Shown: positions 44,285 through 56,449, counted from the stretch's first letter. The stretch is DNA of 64,000 bases from Knoxdaviesia capensis (GCA_001510575.1 LNGK01000004.1:4090667-4154666), one strand, 5' to 3'. Notes: a model not told the origin generated them from the letters alone. Numbers and translations: made by a program.

Positions 44285-45074
44285 ACGCGCGGAGGTCGCG
44301 GAGCAGGAATCCCCTTCCGGATAGAAGGGCCTGGAACGTCCGACCGAGATAAAAGCTCGGCCCGGTGCGGCCACCATTCCACAAACTCAATGTCGCTGTC
44401 GTGGAAGAACAGCCGATCAAGACAGCAAACACCCTCTGTACAATATCTCGCGACCCTCAAGTTCTTTTTTTCTTTTTCTGCAGGTTACTCATATTGTTTG
44501 GCGCGCAGCGATTGATAGCTGCGGAGGGCGTATTTACAATATACAAATGCACATGCGCATATTCACACACATGTGCTCATGTTATGGTTCAATCTTTGTT
44601 CAGTCCCTGTTTGTGTCTTTTGGGGGGTGTAGATCCAGCTCGGCTTCCGGTTGTCCATTGCCGAGACTGCACCAGCGAATCATGCTCGGCTCATTGAAAT
44701 CAAGACCGCATAGTTCACAATCACTTGGATTTTGATGAATTTCACAATAATTCAAACTATATGCAATTTCACTTGCTCAATTTCACCCCAATTATCTATT
44801 CTTTCTTGGCCCGATCGCGTCCATCCAGTCTGTAGTCGTGAATGGGGGCCGATCGCTCTCCAAATAGTTCTGCCGGGGTTTACCCCTGGATTTCGCCGTG
44901 GAAATTTTCGCGAGAGCTTCACTCATCAAACCCACACAATCGCAAAGCGCCGTGAAATCAATCCTTCAAGTCCAATCCCCCCATTTCTCCCACTCGCCGC
45001 TGACCTCCAGGGGCTGTTTCAATCGAAATCCCCTACTCTCCATTTCGATTATTCCTCCTCCAATTCCCGGCATC
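44285..45074. other. Spacer between MIM1 and OXA1
   Basis: This tandem spacer holds the MIM1 3' region and the OXA1 promoter. I see no gene. Confidence 0.5.
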
Positions 45075-46890
45075 ATGATTCCCAGGAGGGCTTTGGCGCC
45101 CTCTGGTGCGTCTGGCCGGTTGGTCAAGTTGAATGTACGTAAATCTGCCTCAATTTCCTCCTCTCGCCGTGCTTTGCTTCCGTGCCGAATTCCAACCAGC
45201 AGTTGATCAGCTGCTAACGTCAGTTCTCCTGTGTCTCGTTTCCTCGCTTCTATAGCAGCCCTCGTCGAGAATATCACTGTCTCGCGCCCCCCCGAATGCC
45301 GCGTCGAATCGCACCTATGCCACGACCCCCGTGCGGTCCCCGACCGTCGGCATCCTCTCGTCCCGGCCGGTCCACCTGACCAGATTACGCGGGTCCGCCC
45401 ATGTGCCCCGGTACCTCGCCGCCGGCGCCGCGGTATCCACGGCCATCCCGGGCTCGTCACGGCACCTGTCGATGTGGTTCTGGAAGTCCAAGCCCAAGGC
45501 CGAGCACCCGGCCGCCATCACCCCCGCCGCCGAGACTCCCGCGCCAGCAACTCCCACTCCCACTGATGCGCTCTCCACCCCCGCTGCCGATGCTTCCCCC
45601 CTCGTCCCCGATGCCGCCGTGTCGGCTCCTCCGCCGGTCTCCGACGCCCTGTCCTCGCTCCCCGCCGACGCCGACGCGCTCGCGGCCGTCTCGGCCCAGA
45701 CCTCCCTCCTCGACCTCCCCGAGCAGCTCGGATACCTGAACCAGATGGGCCTGGACTTCGGCTGGGGCGTGACGTCGTCGATGCAGTGGCTGCTGGAGCA
45801 CGTGCACGTGTACTCGGGGCTGCCGTGGTGGGGCTCGATCCTGGCCACCCAGATCGTCATCCGCCTGATCCTGTTCAAGCCGCTGCTGCTGGCCACCGAG
45901 CACAGCACGCGGCTGCAGATCCTCCGCCAGACCGTGCCAGAGTACGATCAGGCTATGCAGCGCTTCCGCGACAGCATCTCCAACTCCAGCGGCCAGCCCG
46001 ACGCCCAGGCCGAGGCCATGATGGCCCGCCAGACCTATCTGCGCATCGAGAAGGAGCACGGGGTCAAGAAGTCGTACGCATTCCTCAACTTCCTCCAGGT
46101 GCCCATCGGCATCTGCATGTTCCGCCTCCTGCAGGGCATGAGCGCCATCCCGATCCCGGGCTTGGAGAACGGCGGTGCTCTCTGGTTCCAGAACCTCGCT
46201 CAGCCGGATCCGTGGTATCTCCTGCCCATGGTTGGCCCTATTCTCATGTATGCCGGCATGAGGGTAAGATGAATCCCGCCCCCTCTGTTTCTCGTTCCAT
46301 GAATCATCTGGTCGTATACTGACTCTGGCCTCTTTTCCTGTCCTCTCTAGATGACCTTGAAGTACTCCGCCCCTGAGCACCGCAACATGACCCGCATGCT
46401 CGCCATCGTATTAGGCCCCATCGGTATCCTCTTCACCATGTGGCTCCCGGCCGCCGTGCAGTTCTACTTCTGCTGCGCCGCCGGCGCCGGCTTCCTGCAG
46501 AACTACCTGCTGCTGCGCCCCGCCTTCCGCCGCATGACGGGCCTGCCGCAGCTTATTGAGCACCCCGCGCCGACCATGACGACAACAACCGCCACCGCCA
46601 CCGCCGGCGCCGGCGCCGCGTCCTCTTCGTCCTCCGGATCCATCACCCCGGACGCCATTGTGTACCAGGCGCCGCGCGCCGAGCCGCCCAAGGACACCAT
46701 CGAGCAGATGAAGGACGGCTGGAAGACCATCACCGGCAAGGCGTCGACGGCCGCCGGCAACCGCGCGCGCAAGCATGACCTGCAGCAGGCGCGCGAGAAC
46801 GAGCTCAAGGTGCAGAAGAGCCAGTGGGAGGCCCTGCGGGACCGCATGGCCGAGAAGGAGCGCAAGGCCCGCGAGCAGAAGCGCCGGTAG
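45075..46890 (+). CDS. OXA1: Mitochondrial inner-membrane insertase Oxa1
   Basis: Three exons (45075..45134, 45256..46263, 46351..46890; all phase 0) give 535 residues. A basic, Ser/Arg-rich mitochondrial presequence spans exon 1 and early exon 2 (M-I-P-R-R-A-L). An Ala/Pro/Ser-rich stretch precedes the YidC/Oxa1 core: G-W-G-V-T-S-S-M-Q-W-L-L-E-H-V-H; W-W-G-S-I-L-A-T-Q-I-V-I-R; L-Q-V-P-I-G-I-C-M-F-R; P-W-Y-L-L-P-M-V-G-P; and M-W-L-P-A-A-V-Q-F-Y-F-C. The last ~120 residues are charged and helical (Q-Q-A-R-E-N-E-L-K-V-Q-K), matching the matrix tail that binds the mitoribosome. Oxa1 inserts mitochondrially encoded subunits of respiratory complexes into the inner membrane. The exon 2 acceptor could be TATAG (45255) or CAG (45258), which differ by one Gln. 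Confidence 0.94.
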
Positions 46891-48011
46891 TCGGCCTTTA
46901 TGCTCGCTTCTTCTTTTTCTTTCGTTTTTCCCCCTCTCGCACTTCCCCTGGTCCTCTCGCTTCGGCTGCTACCGCTCATTCCCTCCCTCCCTTTGCATTG
47001 TACATCACGAGTTAGTCGGGCACGTATATTCAAAACTTCTAGACAATCAGGGACCTGTTTTTACCGCCGCATACTTGCTTTCGCCTGTACATCCTGAAAT
47101 CTGTTCATATAAAATGTACCACTAGTTTCACTTGCATCTTGTTTTTTAATTTCTTAATTCTGGTTTTTCTTCCTCGTTCAACTTCCGTATGATATAGAAT
47201 CGGTTATTCGTGTGTCATGTTGCTATGTTCCCAGAAGTGCTCGCGCTCTCTACATGTTTGGGGGGTACAAGTGTTTGCTAGTTATATTCCTTATACGCCG
47301 TGCACAAACACAGAATTTTCTACGAACGCCTCCATCAATCACGAAGATACTGCAGCAAACGGGTGAAAAGCAAAGGCCTCGCCAAAGCACACGAGATGGA
47401 TTTCTATTTTTCCTCGCAAGTAAACAGGTATAATGATCAGAATTGAAGGTGGAAAAACAAAGGGAAAGCGAAGAGGGTTGCCTTCATTGGCGAAAAGAAC
47501 AGACCGTACGAAGCCCTATGAAAAGGAAAAAAAACCAAAAGGGGGAAAAAGGAAACAGGAAGCAAATGATGATGATGCGTGGTGAGAAAAAAAAAGAAGA
47601 GGAAAGAGGACGGACACCAACATCAGCAGCCGGAAGATGATGGGCTGGGCCCAGGGTGGGAAAAGGCATCGAGGAATGGCCGGGCAAGATAGTCGGCTCG
47701 ATGGGGATAACTCAGTTATCCATCCACACACCGAAACCTGCGTGCATTCACTCGCAGCTCTCGCATCCCCCGAAGAATGAAGAAGTCACTCAACCCAGCC
47801 CACACAACAGCCAAGAACCCCCATGAAAAGAGAATATAAGATAATATAATCAACGTAGAAAAGAAGCAACCTCGTTGTCCCATCCAGGCCATCGTCGTAC
47901 TAATTCGTGAGCATGAGTTCAGTTTCGTGAAGGGGAGGGGGTGGGTAGGTATCAAGTTGAGAGAAGCATGTCCCTCATCAGCAAAGAAGAGCTCGAAATA
48001 GAGAGAGAGAG

Positions 48012-48044
<33 letters not shown>

Positions 48045-48065
48045 AGGGTTCGCAGGAAAGCGTTG
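46891..48065. other. Convergent 3' spacer with purine tracts
   Basis: A G/A-rich stretch lies at about 47445-47620 and a (GA)n microsatellite at 48001-48045, close to the URC4 stop. I see no gene. Confidence 0.5.
48001..48045. repeat. (GA)n microsatellite
   Basis: This is a GAGAGA run with one AAAG interruption, 20 bp beyond the URC4 stop codon. Confidence 0.9.
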
Positions 48066-50103
48066 TTAAAACACCGTTCCGTCGCTGTCAATCAGAATCG
48101 GCGGCTCCTTGGTGTTCGGCCGGCTCACCTCGGCAATCTCACGTCCACCCTTCCAGCTTCCCGCCTCCAACAGCTGGGCAAGGGCCAGTTCACCCCCGGC
48201 GAGTTCAGAAGCAAGGTACTTGTTAACCTCGACACAGAGCTTATCAAGGAATCCCACCGTCACACCGCGCCACTCGACAACGACATCGTCGCTGGGCTCA
48301 AACATCGGAGCGACTTCAACCCCGTTGTGGCCCACACGCTTGCAGTACGCCGTGTAGTTGGCCAGGCCACGCTCCATGTCGGCCTGCTTCAGGGTCAGAA
48401 CGCCGAGGTCGATGAACAGGCCGCCGTTGCGGTACTCGGGGAGACCAGTCAGGAGCTCGGTTCCGGCGAAGTGGACCTTGAGGATCGACTGCATCGGCTG
48501 CATCAGGCTGTAGCACAGCCACTGGGTGAGTTTGTGGAACGGGAGAATCGACTCCCAGGGCGCCACCGACGTGGGGAACGGGGAGAATCCGCCGGTTGAC
48601 GAGCTCGCCTGCGGCATGGACGAGCACGGCCAGGCGTCGCCGAGAGAAACGCCGTTGATGGCAGTCCGGGACTGGGGCCAGATCGGGGCAAGGCCGTCCA
48701 TCAGAACCTGCCACAAGACCGGGAGGGAGACGATCAGCATAGACGATGCTTGGGTGGAGGGATGAGAGAGGAGGTAGTCTATCGGGTTCAGTCAGTCAGC
48801 AACGGTCCCAGTGCAGTCCGATGTTATCAAAGCACATCACAGTGTCCGGTATCCGGAGTCGTACCAATCATGTTTCCAGGGCGGCCGTCGGCACCAAAGT
48901 ATTCCTTGTTTTCCAAGGCATCGGCGAGGCGGATGAGCAGATGAGTCCGGCCTTCAACACCGGCCATTTCGTTGCCAGGCTTGGACTGAAGACCAGACGC
49001 AACGGATTCGACTGTCAACTTGCGCAGAGCACCCTTATCCACCTGACATCTGTTGGTGGGGCTGCTGGAGAAGATACCCTGTGCAGATAGAAAGCAGATG
49101 TTAGCTCACACGCGCGCGGCCAGGGCACAGCACGAAGACGTTTCTGGTTGTTGATTGACTCACAGTCTTGAACATTTCCAAGCTGGCCACGGCAATGCCT
49201 TCGGAGCGGCGGTACACGCGGTTGTTCTCCAAGCTCTTGTACGACCATTTGGTTCCCGCTCCAGCGTCAAGCAGCACGCTGACCAGGAAAAGATCGATCA
49301 TGCGTCGGCACTTCTCGGTGTTGTCAACATCCTCCGGGAAGGTTGACAACAAGTGAGCAATGCGATCGCGGCCGCCGACAGAGAAGTGCTGGTGTCGGCC
49401 GTGGGGAGGGATTGATGTGAAGGGGGCATCATAGTCGCGCTATAAGGTCGGACACAGCAAACAGCGGGAAAAGGTTAGAGACAGAACCAAGCCATAATGA
49501 GAAGAAATAGCAGTCACGGCAGCACATGTCAGGCCAGAGTCCTGTTGGACGAGCTGTTGAGGCCGTCGACAACATCTCGAGATAAAGAGTCGGTGGGGGA
49601 ATGCGGGGCACTTGAAACGCCACATGGCAAATTGCCCAAGCCGAGAATTTCAGCAAACAAGGCATTTCCTGCCGCCAACTTGCCTTGATGATTCCCGAAA
49701 CAAAGCTCACCACATCGGAGAACTTGCTCATATCAACATCGAAGTGTGTCAGGTCGTTGGCCAAGGCCTTGTCGGTCACGATCTTGCTCCGTTCGCGGAC
49801 CGAGTGGAGGCTCCGGAGATAGCCGGCGGGGTCAAGCTGCGGATCGGGGGCACGAGGGAGATCCATCTTGGGCATATTCACGGGGGAGAAGGGAGTCGGA
49901 GGAGTTGGGAGGCCGTTGCTGCCGGCTGATGAGCGATTCAGCACGGTGGTTTTGGTGGGAGGTGGTGACTTGAGGCTCGATGCCGAGTTCAGACTGCCGT
50001 TGGATTGCCAAGGAACGACGGAGTGTTGTTGAGAAACGGCGGAGGTGTGGGTGTTGTGTGAGTTGTTGGCACTAGCGGCCTTTCTGCGTCCGAATAGGCC
50101 CAT
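48066..50103 (-). CDS. URC4: Urc4 (DUF1688), uracil catabolism protein, with a GC-AG intron
   Basis: Four exons (50103..49684, 49439..49164, 49078..48865, 48778..48066; phases 0, 0, 1) give 540 residues. The first ~75 residues are a polar Ser/Asn/Thr/Pro tail. The DUF1688 core then runs from Y-L-R-S-L-H-S-V-R-E-R through I-P-P-H-G-R-H-Q-H-F, R-M-I-D-L-F-L-V-S-V-L-L-D-A-G-A-G, G-R-P-G-N-M-I-D-Y-L-L-S-H-P, and F-H-K-L-T-Q-W-L-C-Y-S-L to the C-terminal D-S-D-G-T-V-F. Urc4 belongs to the fungal pyrimidine-degrading URC pathway (with Urc1 and others), which uses uracil as nitrogen source; its exact reaction is not settled. Intron 1 (49683..49440) has a GC donor in the context AAG|GCAAGT, required by the join I-I-K|R-D-Y-D; the other introns use GT. 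No other URC gene lies in the window. Confidence 0.92.
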
Positions 50104-53100
50104 TGTGCACTTAGATAAGGCCCGGAAAATCGCCTGGTGAATGTGACCGCAAGTCTTTCTGTGTGCGTCTGCAAAGTGCACGAAGAATAATGATCTGCAA
50201 AAGGTGGGGATAATTGACGAGCCTGACCGCCCACTGTGCCTCAATTCAGTCAGGGGGCTTCGGAACTGGGTGGTCAAGGGCGTGCGTTCGGGATGCTGGA
50301 CTCGAACAGGGAGGGCAAAGAGGGCAAGCAAGAGTTCAGTCACCGGCTCGTCTGAATTCCGGGGGCGAAGGTGGTGCTTTTATCTTGAACAGGATCGAAA
50401 GAAAGGAAGAGGAAAAAAAGGAAGATGAAGCGGAAGTGGGCAAAAGCAGGGCGACGGTGGATTCGGATTGCCGGGCCACCTAATCACAGCCAGTCGGAAT
50501 CAATGATGGCACAGCAGACGGTGGACAAGTCAGTGATTCTGTACTGTATGTATGTACAGTCGCGGACAGATTATCCAGTAGAGACTCAGAGACCCGGTAC
50601 AACTCGAGCGGTTTGTGTCGTTGTGCGTGGCGGATTGACAATGGTTGGCGCAGAAAGCGCAAAGCTCCTGGATGAACTATCTCCGCTTGTGTATCGTCGG
50701 CGCGAGAGATTCGAAAGGCGTGAAGAACAGGTTCCGCAAGGTCGTCGTCGCTCGGTTCCAGGACGATCACAACACTTATACGGGCGAGCGCAACGCAAAA
50801 TGGAGGAACCTGGCGCTCCGATCGTGTGGTCAGATGTGATTCAGAAACAGAAATTGAATCTCTCCCGCTTGAGTTGAGGGGATAGAAAGTCCCAGGGAAG
50901 CGATGGCGAGATAACAAAGTCCAAGAACCCCAAAAGATAATGAAAAAGAAATCCGGACAAGAGAAAAAGAAGGAAAAAATATCGAGGGAAAAAATGATGA
51001 TGAATCAGGGTCTGAACCGGGAAGACCAGGACAAGATTGGCTTCTTCACCCACCCCAGTAGTTATATCCTAGCCATGGAAACTTCCATAGGTACGGAAAG
51101 CAAAGAGGCCCGGTGCAACTTGACCTCGTACCTAGGAACAGGAAGGACAAGAAGCGAAATACCGTTAGTCGATGTATGTGGCCCGGCCAGACCAGACCCG
51201 GGTCTATTAAGGACTGGCCTTGTCAAGGTTTTTTTTTTTTTTTTTTCCCTCTTGGAAAAGAAAAATAACCGACCAGAAGAGAAAAGGGGGAACACAGCGG
51301 GGCAGATGCAAGGTACAGACTTGGTACCGGGGAGAAAATTCACATTACTTTCCTAGGTCGCGAAGGTGAGCAACGAACGGGGATGAAAATCGGACGGAGA
51401 CGAGTTCTTTTTTTTGTTTCTTTTTTTTTTGTTTTTTTTCGAGTAGCTCTTGTGTGTTGACCTTTCTTCCCTGAAAGCACCGCGCGGTCGATTTGTTGCT
51501 CAAAGATGAGCACTCGTTCAGGATGTACTGTATATTCGAGAGGCCGATCTCGTGCGTGGGCGATGAGTCGTGAGTTGTCGCACGAACGGAGGAGACTGAG
51601 AGTGAAATTTTGGGAGTGTGTGGAACGGGAACCTGGTCTTCCGTGTTATCATGGGATCCTTGAAGGCTTTTTTTCTTTTTTTCTTTTTTGGGAGGGCTCT
51701 TTTGGGATCGGGATGGAGAGCTGCAAGTTCTGGTACGGATACAACACCGACATCCGTGGGTTTGCCTCAAGCAAAGATGCAGGGTTTAGTTCAACTGGTG
51801 TAACTCTTACCTATGCAATGAGGACTGGGGGGTGGGTTAGCTATCAGACGTGGCCTTTGTTGCTCCGAAGAAGTACAGTACATGGAGACGCAGCCATGCA
51901 TAAGGGAATTTGTGCAAACCACAACCCACCTACCTGATCTGTGACCGGAAAGAAGTTCATGTTCTTCCTGTGCCCTCCCTGTCAGCTCACTGTCGTCTTC
52001 GCCGTGAGCCTAGATTTCCTCCCAGATTCCAAGCCTCTCTCACGGCCAAGTCTGGTGCGCACAAGCCACCAAGAAAACAGGGGGCAAACACCACAACCCA
52101 GATCTTGGAGCTGGTGGCCACTCTGGCCAGAACTTGCTGGGGGATAGTGCCATAGCTTAGGCATGTCATAGTGTGCACTAGGAACAGGACTAGATTTCCG
52201 GTGGTGAAGCTAAAGATGCAAAAGGTTGAGGAGGGCTGGAAAGGCCACCAACAGCTTTTTGGGCCACAACTTCTGGTCTCGTATATGTGGGGGGCATGAA
52301 AAGTGCGGGCATGGAAGACCTAACTCCCAGTAGCCTAAATAAACGGCCTGGCTGGAAGAGAGGAAGAGGAGAAAGCACGGCAGACAACAGCAAGCCAGTT
52401 TGGTCGGGACGGGTAGTGGAATCAGTTGGATCGGGCCGCACGGCTTGTCACGAGTGGTAATATCTGTGGTGTATAGTGTAGTCTACGGGGAAAGAAGGTA
52501 TCGGGTATGGGCACAATGGTGGGAAATTAGATGACACCACGATGCATTACCTATATCGGGATACCAGAGGATGATATCCGCCCGCAGACTTGATGCAGGA
52601 CCTCTGCATACAGATATCAGAGACTCACCTGAAAGCTCCACGTAACTGCGTCAATAGAGCAGGGTGATATATGCCAGTGATGCTGCATATACTACTGTAT
52701 AGACTCAACCCAGTACCGGGGAATGGGCTTAGGTGCATTTGCCATGCAGAAGAGCATGTGGACCATAAGATTAGCAGTAAGGTAAATCACCTCACTAGGC
52801 CACAGGAGGATGTTGAGAGGCTTTATTGGAACCTCTTGGCCCTCCAGGCCTGGTCTCCCGAGTTTTTGCACCAGTCCCAGTCCCGTTGCAGTCGTCTCTT
52901 TTGTGTGTTCAGGCAGTACTGGACTCGCCAGAAAAGCGTTGTGGGACACAGATCGGCACTTTTCCGTCTGTGCTGTGGCCAGCCGATGAAGGTCGAAGCG
53001 CCAAAAGGCTTGATCGAGATTGGTTCAGGGGACTTGCTTGCTGGCTTATCAAATCGGTAGAGTCAGAGACTGCTTGCTGATCTTTGAATCAATAAAAAGT

Positions 53101-53458
53101 GAGGGTTATTGATATGACGGGGTGCATGCGTGATTGTGATAAGGTCAAACTCTCCTGTCCGGCGGTCTCTTTCACTAATGGAGAGGGTGGGGTCGATTGA
53201 AAAGGGGGGCCACTATACTCTACAGTACGCACACACATTTTCTCGTGGCGACGAAACTTGGCCTGAGTTTCCAGGCAGGTAATTTAGTTATGTACCTTGT
53301 GTTTCCATAAAGTCACTCACAGTATGAACAGCTAACTAAAAAGACTTCGGCACCATAACACTTGGTACCTTTAACAAAATGCAAGCTTCAGGAGCCAGCC
53401 CAGAAGTCCAGCAGCCCAGAATCCTCGATTCCAGGAAGACAAAATTGAAGAAAAGATA

Positions 53459-53470
53459 CCCCTAACCCTA
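53459..53470 (-). repeat. Two telomere-type units (CCCTAACCCTAA)
   Basis: This is an exact double telomere unit on the minus strand, about 100 bp before the AT-rich island. Confidence 0.8.
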
Positions 53471-53569
53471 ACTTCCCATCTTATCAAGCTTTCCAGCTAC
53501 TCAGCTTCTGGCTTTCTGGCGTTCTGGCTGGGCTTTTTGGCCTCAGAGTGTCCAGGCTTTTTCCCTTAA

Positions 53570-53870
53570 AATTTCTGGAGGTTTAGCTTTTGTTAAAGTT
53601 ACGAAATGTTAGGAGCCACTATATACACACTTATCTTCTTGCCGCGTATAAAAAATAGCTGAAATTTCTAGGCGCGAAGATTTTGTAATATGCCTTTTAT
53701 TTTCGTAAAGTTACTTCTTCGAAGTTCTTTTTTTTTTATAATAATTAATCCCTTAATTATCACTTTGTAGTATAGAAAGAGTCTTAGTCCGCTATTTATA
53801 CTATAAGTGACATTGATGGCTGGAAAATCCAGGCCAAATTGTGGGCGCGGCAAAAGCTTGAACATGCGCG
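53570..53870. other. AT-rich island, possible RIP relic
   Basis: This stretch stands out as AT-rich with long T and A runs and TTAATTA-type words against a moderately GC-rich background. Such islands in ascomycetes often come from repeat-induced point mutation of transposons, but no open frame or terminal repeat identifies an element here. Confidence 0.35.
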
Positions 53871-53949
53871 TAAAGGGACCCTAAATCGACGCAACACGTT
53901 CAAAATTTCCTGCTCTCTATGCTACCGAAGCTAACCACGTACAATCATC

Positions 53950-54435
53950 ATGTATATAGATTCCAATGGTACGACATTTTGCCGAAAACATTGCTTCATG
54001 CAAGAGCTTACGCGCGCGGTGTACGATGACTTCAACGATAATATAATTGCAGGAACACCAGCTGAAGCATATCTTATTTGTATACGCAAAGGTTGGTGTT
54101 AGTAGAAGTAGGTACTATCTTCTCCTACGTTGGTGTCACGCTGACTTCTTCCTTCTGTGTAGATACTGCTATCCCTGACTCGCTGGCCTTGATCCGAGAG
54201 AGCTCTACTGAACTTTCGTTACAGCCTGCATATCCGATGTCCTTGGACGGTACGTTGATTTCGATAAAAGCTCTTATCATTTGACTGCTAGCTAGTTAAC
54301 CTTATAGCCCTGAACGGTGTTTTGAGTAAGTTCTATCTCAAGCCCGGCCATATCACCCTTCTCGGCGAATGGCTACGGAAGCATCTATATCATGAGGCAC
54401 GCCCAGGTGAAGGAGAAGAGTGGATGAATGAGTGA
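53950..54435 (+). CDS. Small Tse2-type ADP-ribosyltransferase-domain protein, perhaps 5'-truncated
   Basis: A three-exon model (53950..54091, 54163..54249, 54308..54435; phases 1 and 1) gives 118 residues. Donors are GTTGGT (weak) and GTACGT; acceptors are TGTAG and TATAG. The middle exon carries P-D-S-L-A-L-I-R-E and S-L-Q-P-A, then M-S-L-D joined to A-L-N-G-V-L in exon 3; an N-G-T-T-F block is in exon 1. This order resembles the Tse2 ADP-ribosyltransferase toxin fold, known as a bacterial type VI effector and as a domain in many fungal proteins. The model is shorter than usual: the N-terminal strand region expected before the N-G-T block is not found in frame, as an in-frame stop lies at 53932 and the AT-rich island precedes it. 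It may be an intact short form or a truncated copy. I see no signal peptide and no immunity-type partner. Confidence 0.55.
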
Positions 54436-54520
54436 TTATGTATGTAGCACTAAATGCTCAAATGGAATTCGAATCCAACATTAGCTACGCTCGCTCATGC
54501 TGCCGTGTTTTTTCTCGGAT

Positions 54521-54886
54521 TCATTCCGTAGCGACTGGGTATTCGCACATCCATTCCCCTCTTGTGAATATCCGCCCGTTTGCAACTAATCCGACTGGAG
54601 GGGAGGGAAACCCACAATACCAAACCAGGTCACTCATCAACCTAAGTTCGTGGATAACTGCATGCACGACCGGGCGGGCGTATCTGTGATCCGGTCTACA
54701 ATCCTCCACGATCGATCGAAGCCGACCCAAAGGCATTGCAAGGAGGGTTGAAATCTCGACGGCATTGAGAGCCACTGTCTTCCGCAAGAGCAGTTCGGCG
54801 TACTCTAGCACGTCACGCACAAGCCCCACACGGATTTCCACTCCGTCTGCGACAGGATCTACGGAATATCCTGCCGTGGTGCACAA
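54521..54886 (-). CDS. Weak hypothetical open frame
   Basis: This is a 121-codon open frame with mixed, protein-like composition (for example V-G-L-V-R-D-V-L-E-Y-A-E-L-L-L and R-S-I-V-E-D-C-R). The frame stays open further upstream without a better start. I do not recognise a family, and there is no signal or membrane segment. It could be a relic or a chance frame next to the Tse2-like gene. Confidence 0.2.
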   Translation of the reverse strand: MCTTAGYSVDPVADGVEIRVGLVRDVLEYAELLLRKTVALNAVEISTLLAMPLGRLRSIVEDCRPDHRYARPVVHAVIHELRLMSDLVWYCGFPSPPVGLVANGRIFTRGEWMCEYPVATE

Positions 54887-55871
54887 GATGACGGTCCGGA
54901 ATGAACCCGCACATCTTGCATCTCCTGCCGGCGTTAGTGGCCAGCGGAGAGTAGCTGATGCGTGATGCTCGTCATGGGGTATCTATGGAAGTAGGATAAG
55001 AGAGACAGAGAGATAGTGCGGCTCAAGGAACACGTTGACCGCGCCTCTGTACTCAATATGCGCCTTTGTTTCTAGGAACTGGTCGAGGCGGCCGGTGGTG
55101 GAGGCTATCTTGAGGGGCGAGGTGGAGAAGACAGATAGTGGACAGACAGCAATGGGCCGGACTGATCGCTTCTATTTATACTCAGATACTTCTGGATGCC
55201 AACAGTAATCTGTGATTCATGTCTGTGATTCATGCACGGTTGACTAACATGTCATTCAATAGTTAGTCCCGAGATTCATGGTATCAACTAGGGTTTAACC
55301 CCAAACGGTATAAGACACACGGGTTGAAACACAGCAACCCGTTCGCGAGACCTAGTCGTAAAGTACCAAGTCGACGTAGTTACAGGCTAAAGTGACTTCA
55401 CATCCAGGTACATTTCCCACACGACCGGGGTCTGCTGCATGTAACCTCTCTATCGATAAAAACTGTCACGTCGCGTCTGCAGCGCGTAGAGTTTTTTCTT
55501 TTATGCTTTCTTCTTTTTCCCAGCCACGCCATTTTTGGGATGTTTTCTTTTGGTGGCCTTAGGCAACAGCGTCGCCAGGGGAAGAAGAAAGTGGGATATC
55601 GATCCAAGTTCAGGAGATGTCCTGGAAGATGCATAAAAAATATAATTGAGGAAAAAAAAAGAGAAACCCTCAAACATATTCCAGCCAGTCCATTTTCATT
55701 CTAGTACTCATTCCTCCTTATTTCCATCATCTTGTTGTGTTGTGCTGTCGTCGTTGCTCCGTCTTCCGGCCCGGCTTACACCGGCGTCTCCTGTTCCACT
55801 CACCGTCCGGCCCCGGCCTGCCCTCCGGCACCGTGCCCACTGCAAACGCCTGGGGCTTGTGAGACTGCCCG

Positions 55872-55898
55872 CCCCCCCCCNCCCCCCCCCCCCCCCCC
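55872..55898. other. Poly-C run with undetermined base
   Basis: A homopolymer of about 26 C contains an N at 55881. Homopolymer length is probably unresolved in the assembly. No gene is affected, as it lies about 550 bp upstream of the next start codon. Confidence 0.9.
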
Positions 55899-56449
55899 GC
55901 GTCTCTCTTGCGTTAAAGTGCGAAAGAAAAAAAAAGAAGGAGAAAAAGAAGAGGAAGAGTCACCGACAAACGCCGGCATTTCCCCTCCCGGGCCTTCGGG
56001 TGCTCGCAACATAGTGGGCCCGCTCCGGCGTTTGCTGGGAGAGAAGGCGTTTGTCTGACCGGTTTTTGCGCCGTTTGACTCTCCTTTCTGTCTCCTGGAG
56101 CTTGTTACTCTGAAGCTAGATCTACTGCTTCTTCGTTTATATCCCCGTCTCACCTCCCGATCGACCTTCCACCATCTCTTCCCTCTCCTCTTCTATCTTA
56201 GCCATCCTCTCGAGCCAGTTGAATCTGAAGACACATGCCTTTGTTGTGTGTTAGTACCTATACGGATATATAGCACTGCCTTTACAGCCTTATCTCTCTC
56301 CCCCCCCTCTCTTTGTCCGATCTGGACTTCCCATCTGAACTTCCTCCTGTTCACCGTCCTCTCCTTCTTACCAGTCCTTGGAACCAACTCCGGCAATTCT
56401 CTTCACTCCATCACAACCACCGTCGTCACCGACACACACTCTGTCAAGA

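Larger units (their letters stand above)
50104..53949. other. Long spacer with AT-rich island at its right end
   Basis: No gene is supported over 3.8 kb; open frames are short and unrecognisable. Poly-T or poly-A runs lie near 51230 and 51410-51440. CCCTAACCCTAA is at 53459-53470. From about 53570 to 53870 the base composition becomes strongly AT-rich. Confidence 0.5.
54436..56449. other. Spacer with one weak open frame and a poly-C gap
   Basis: Apart from a weak minus-strand frame (54521-54886, listed separately) I see no gene. A poly-C run with an undetermined base lies at 55872-55898. C/T-rich leader sequence precedes the gene at 56450. Confidence 0.45.
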
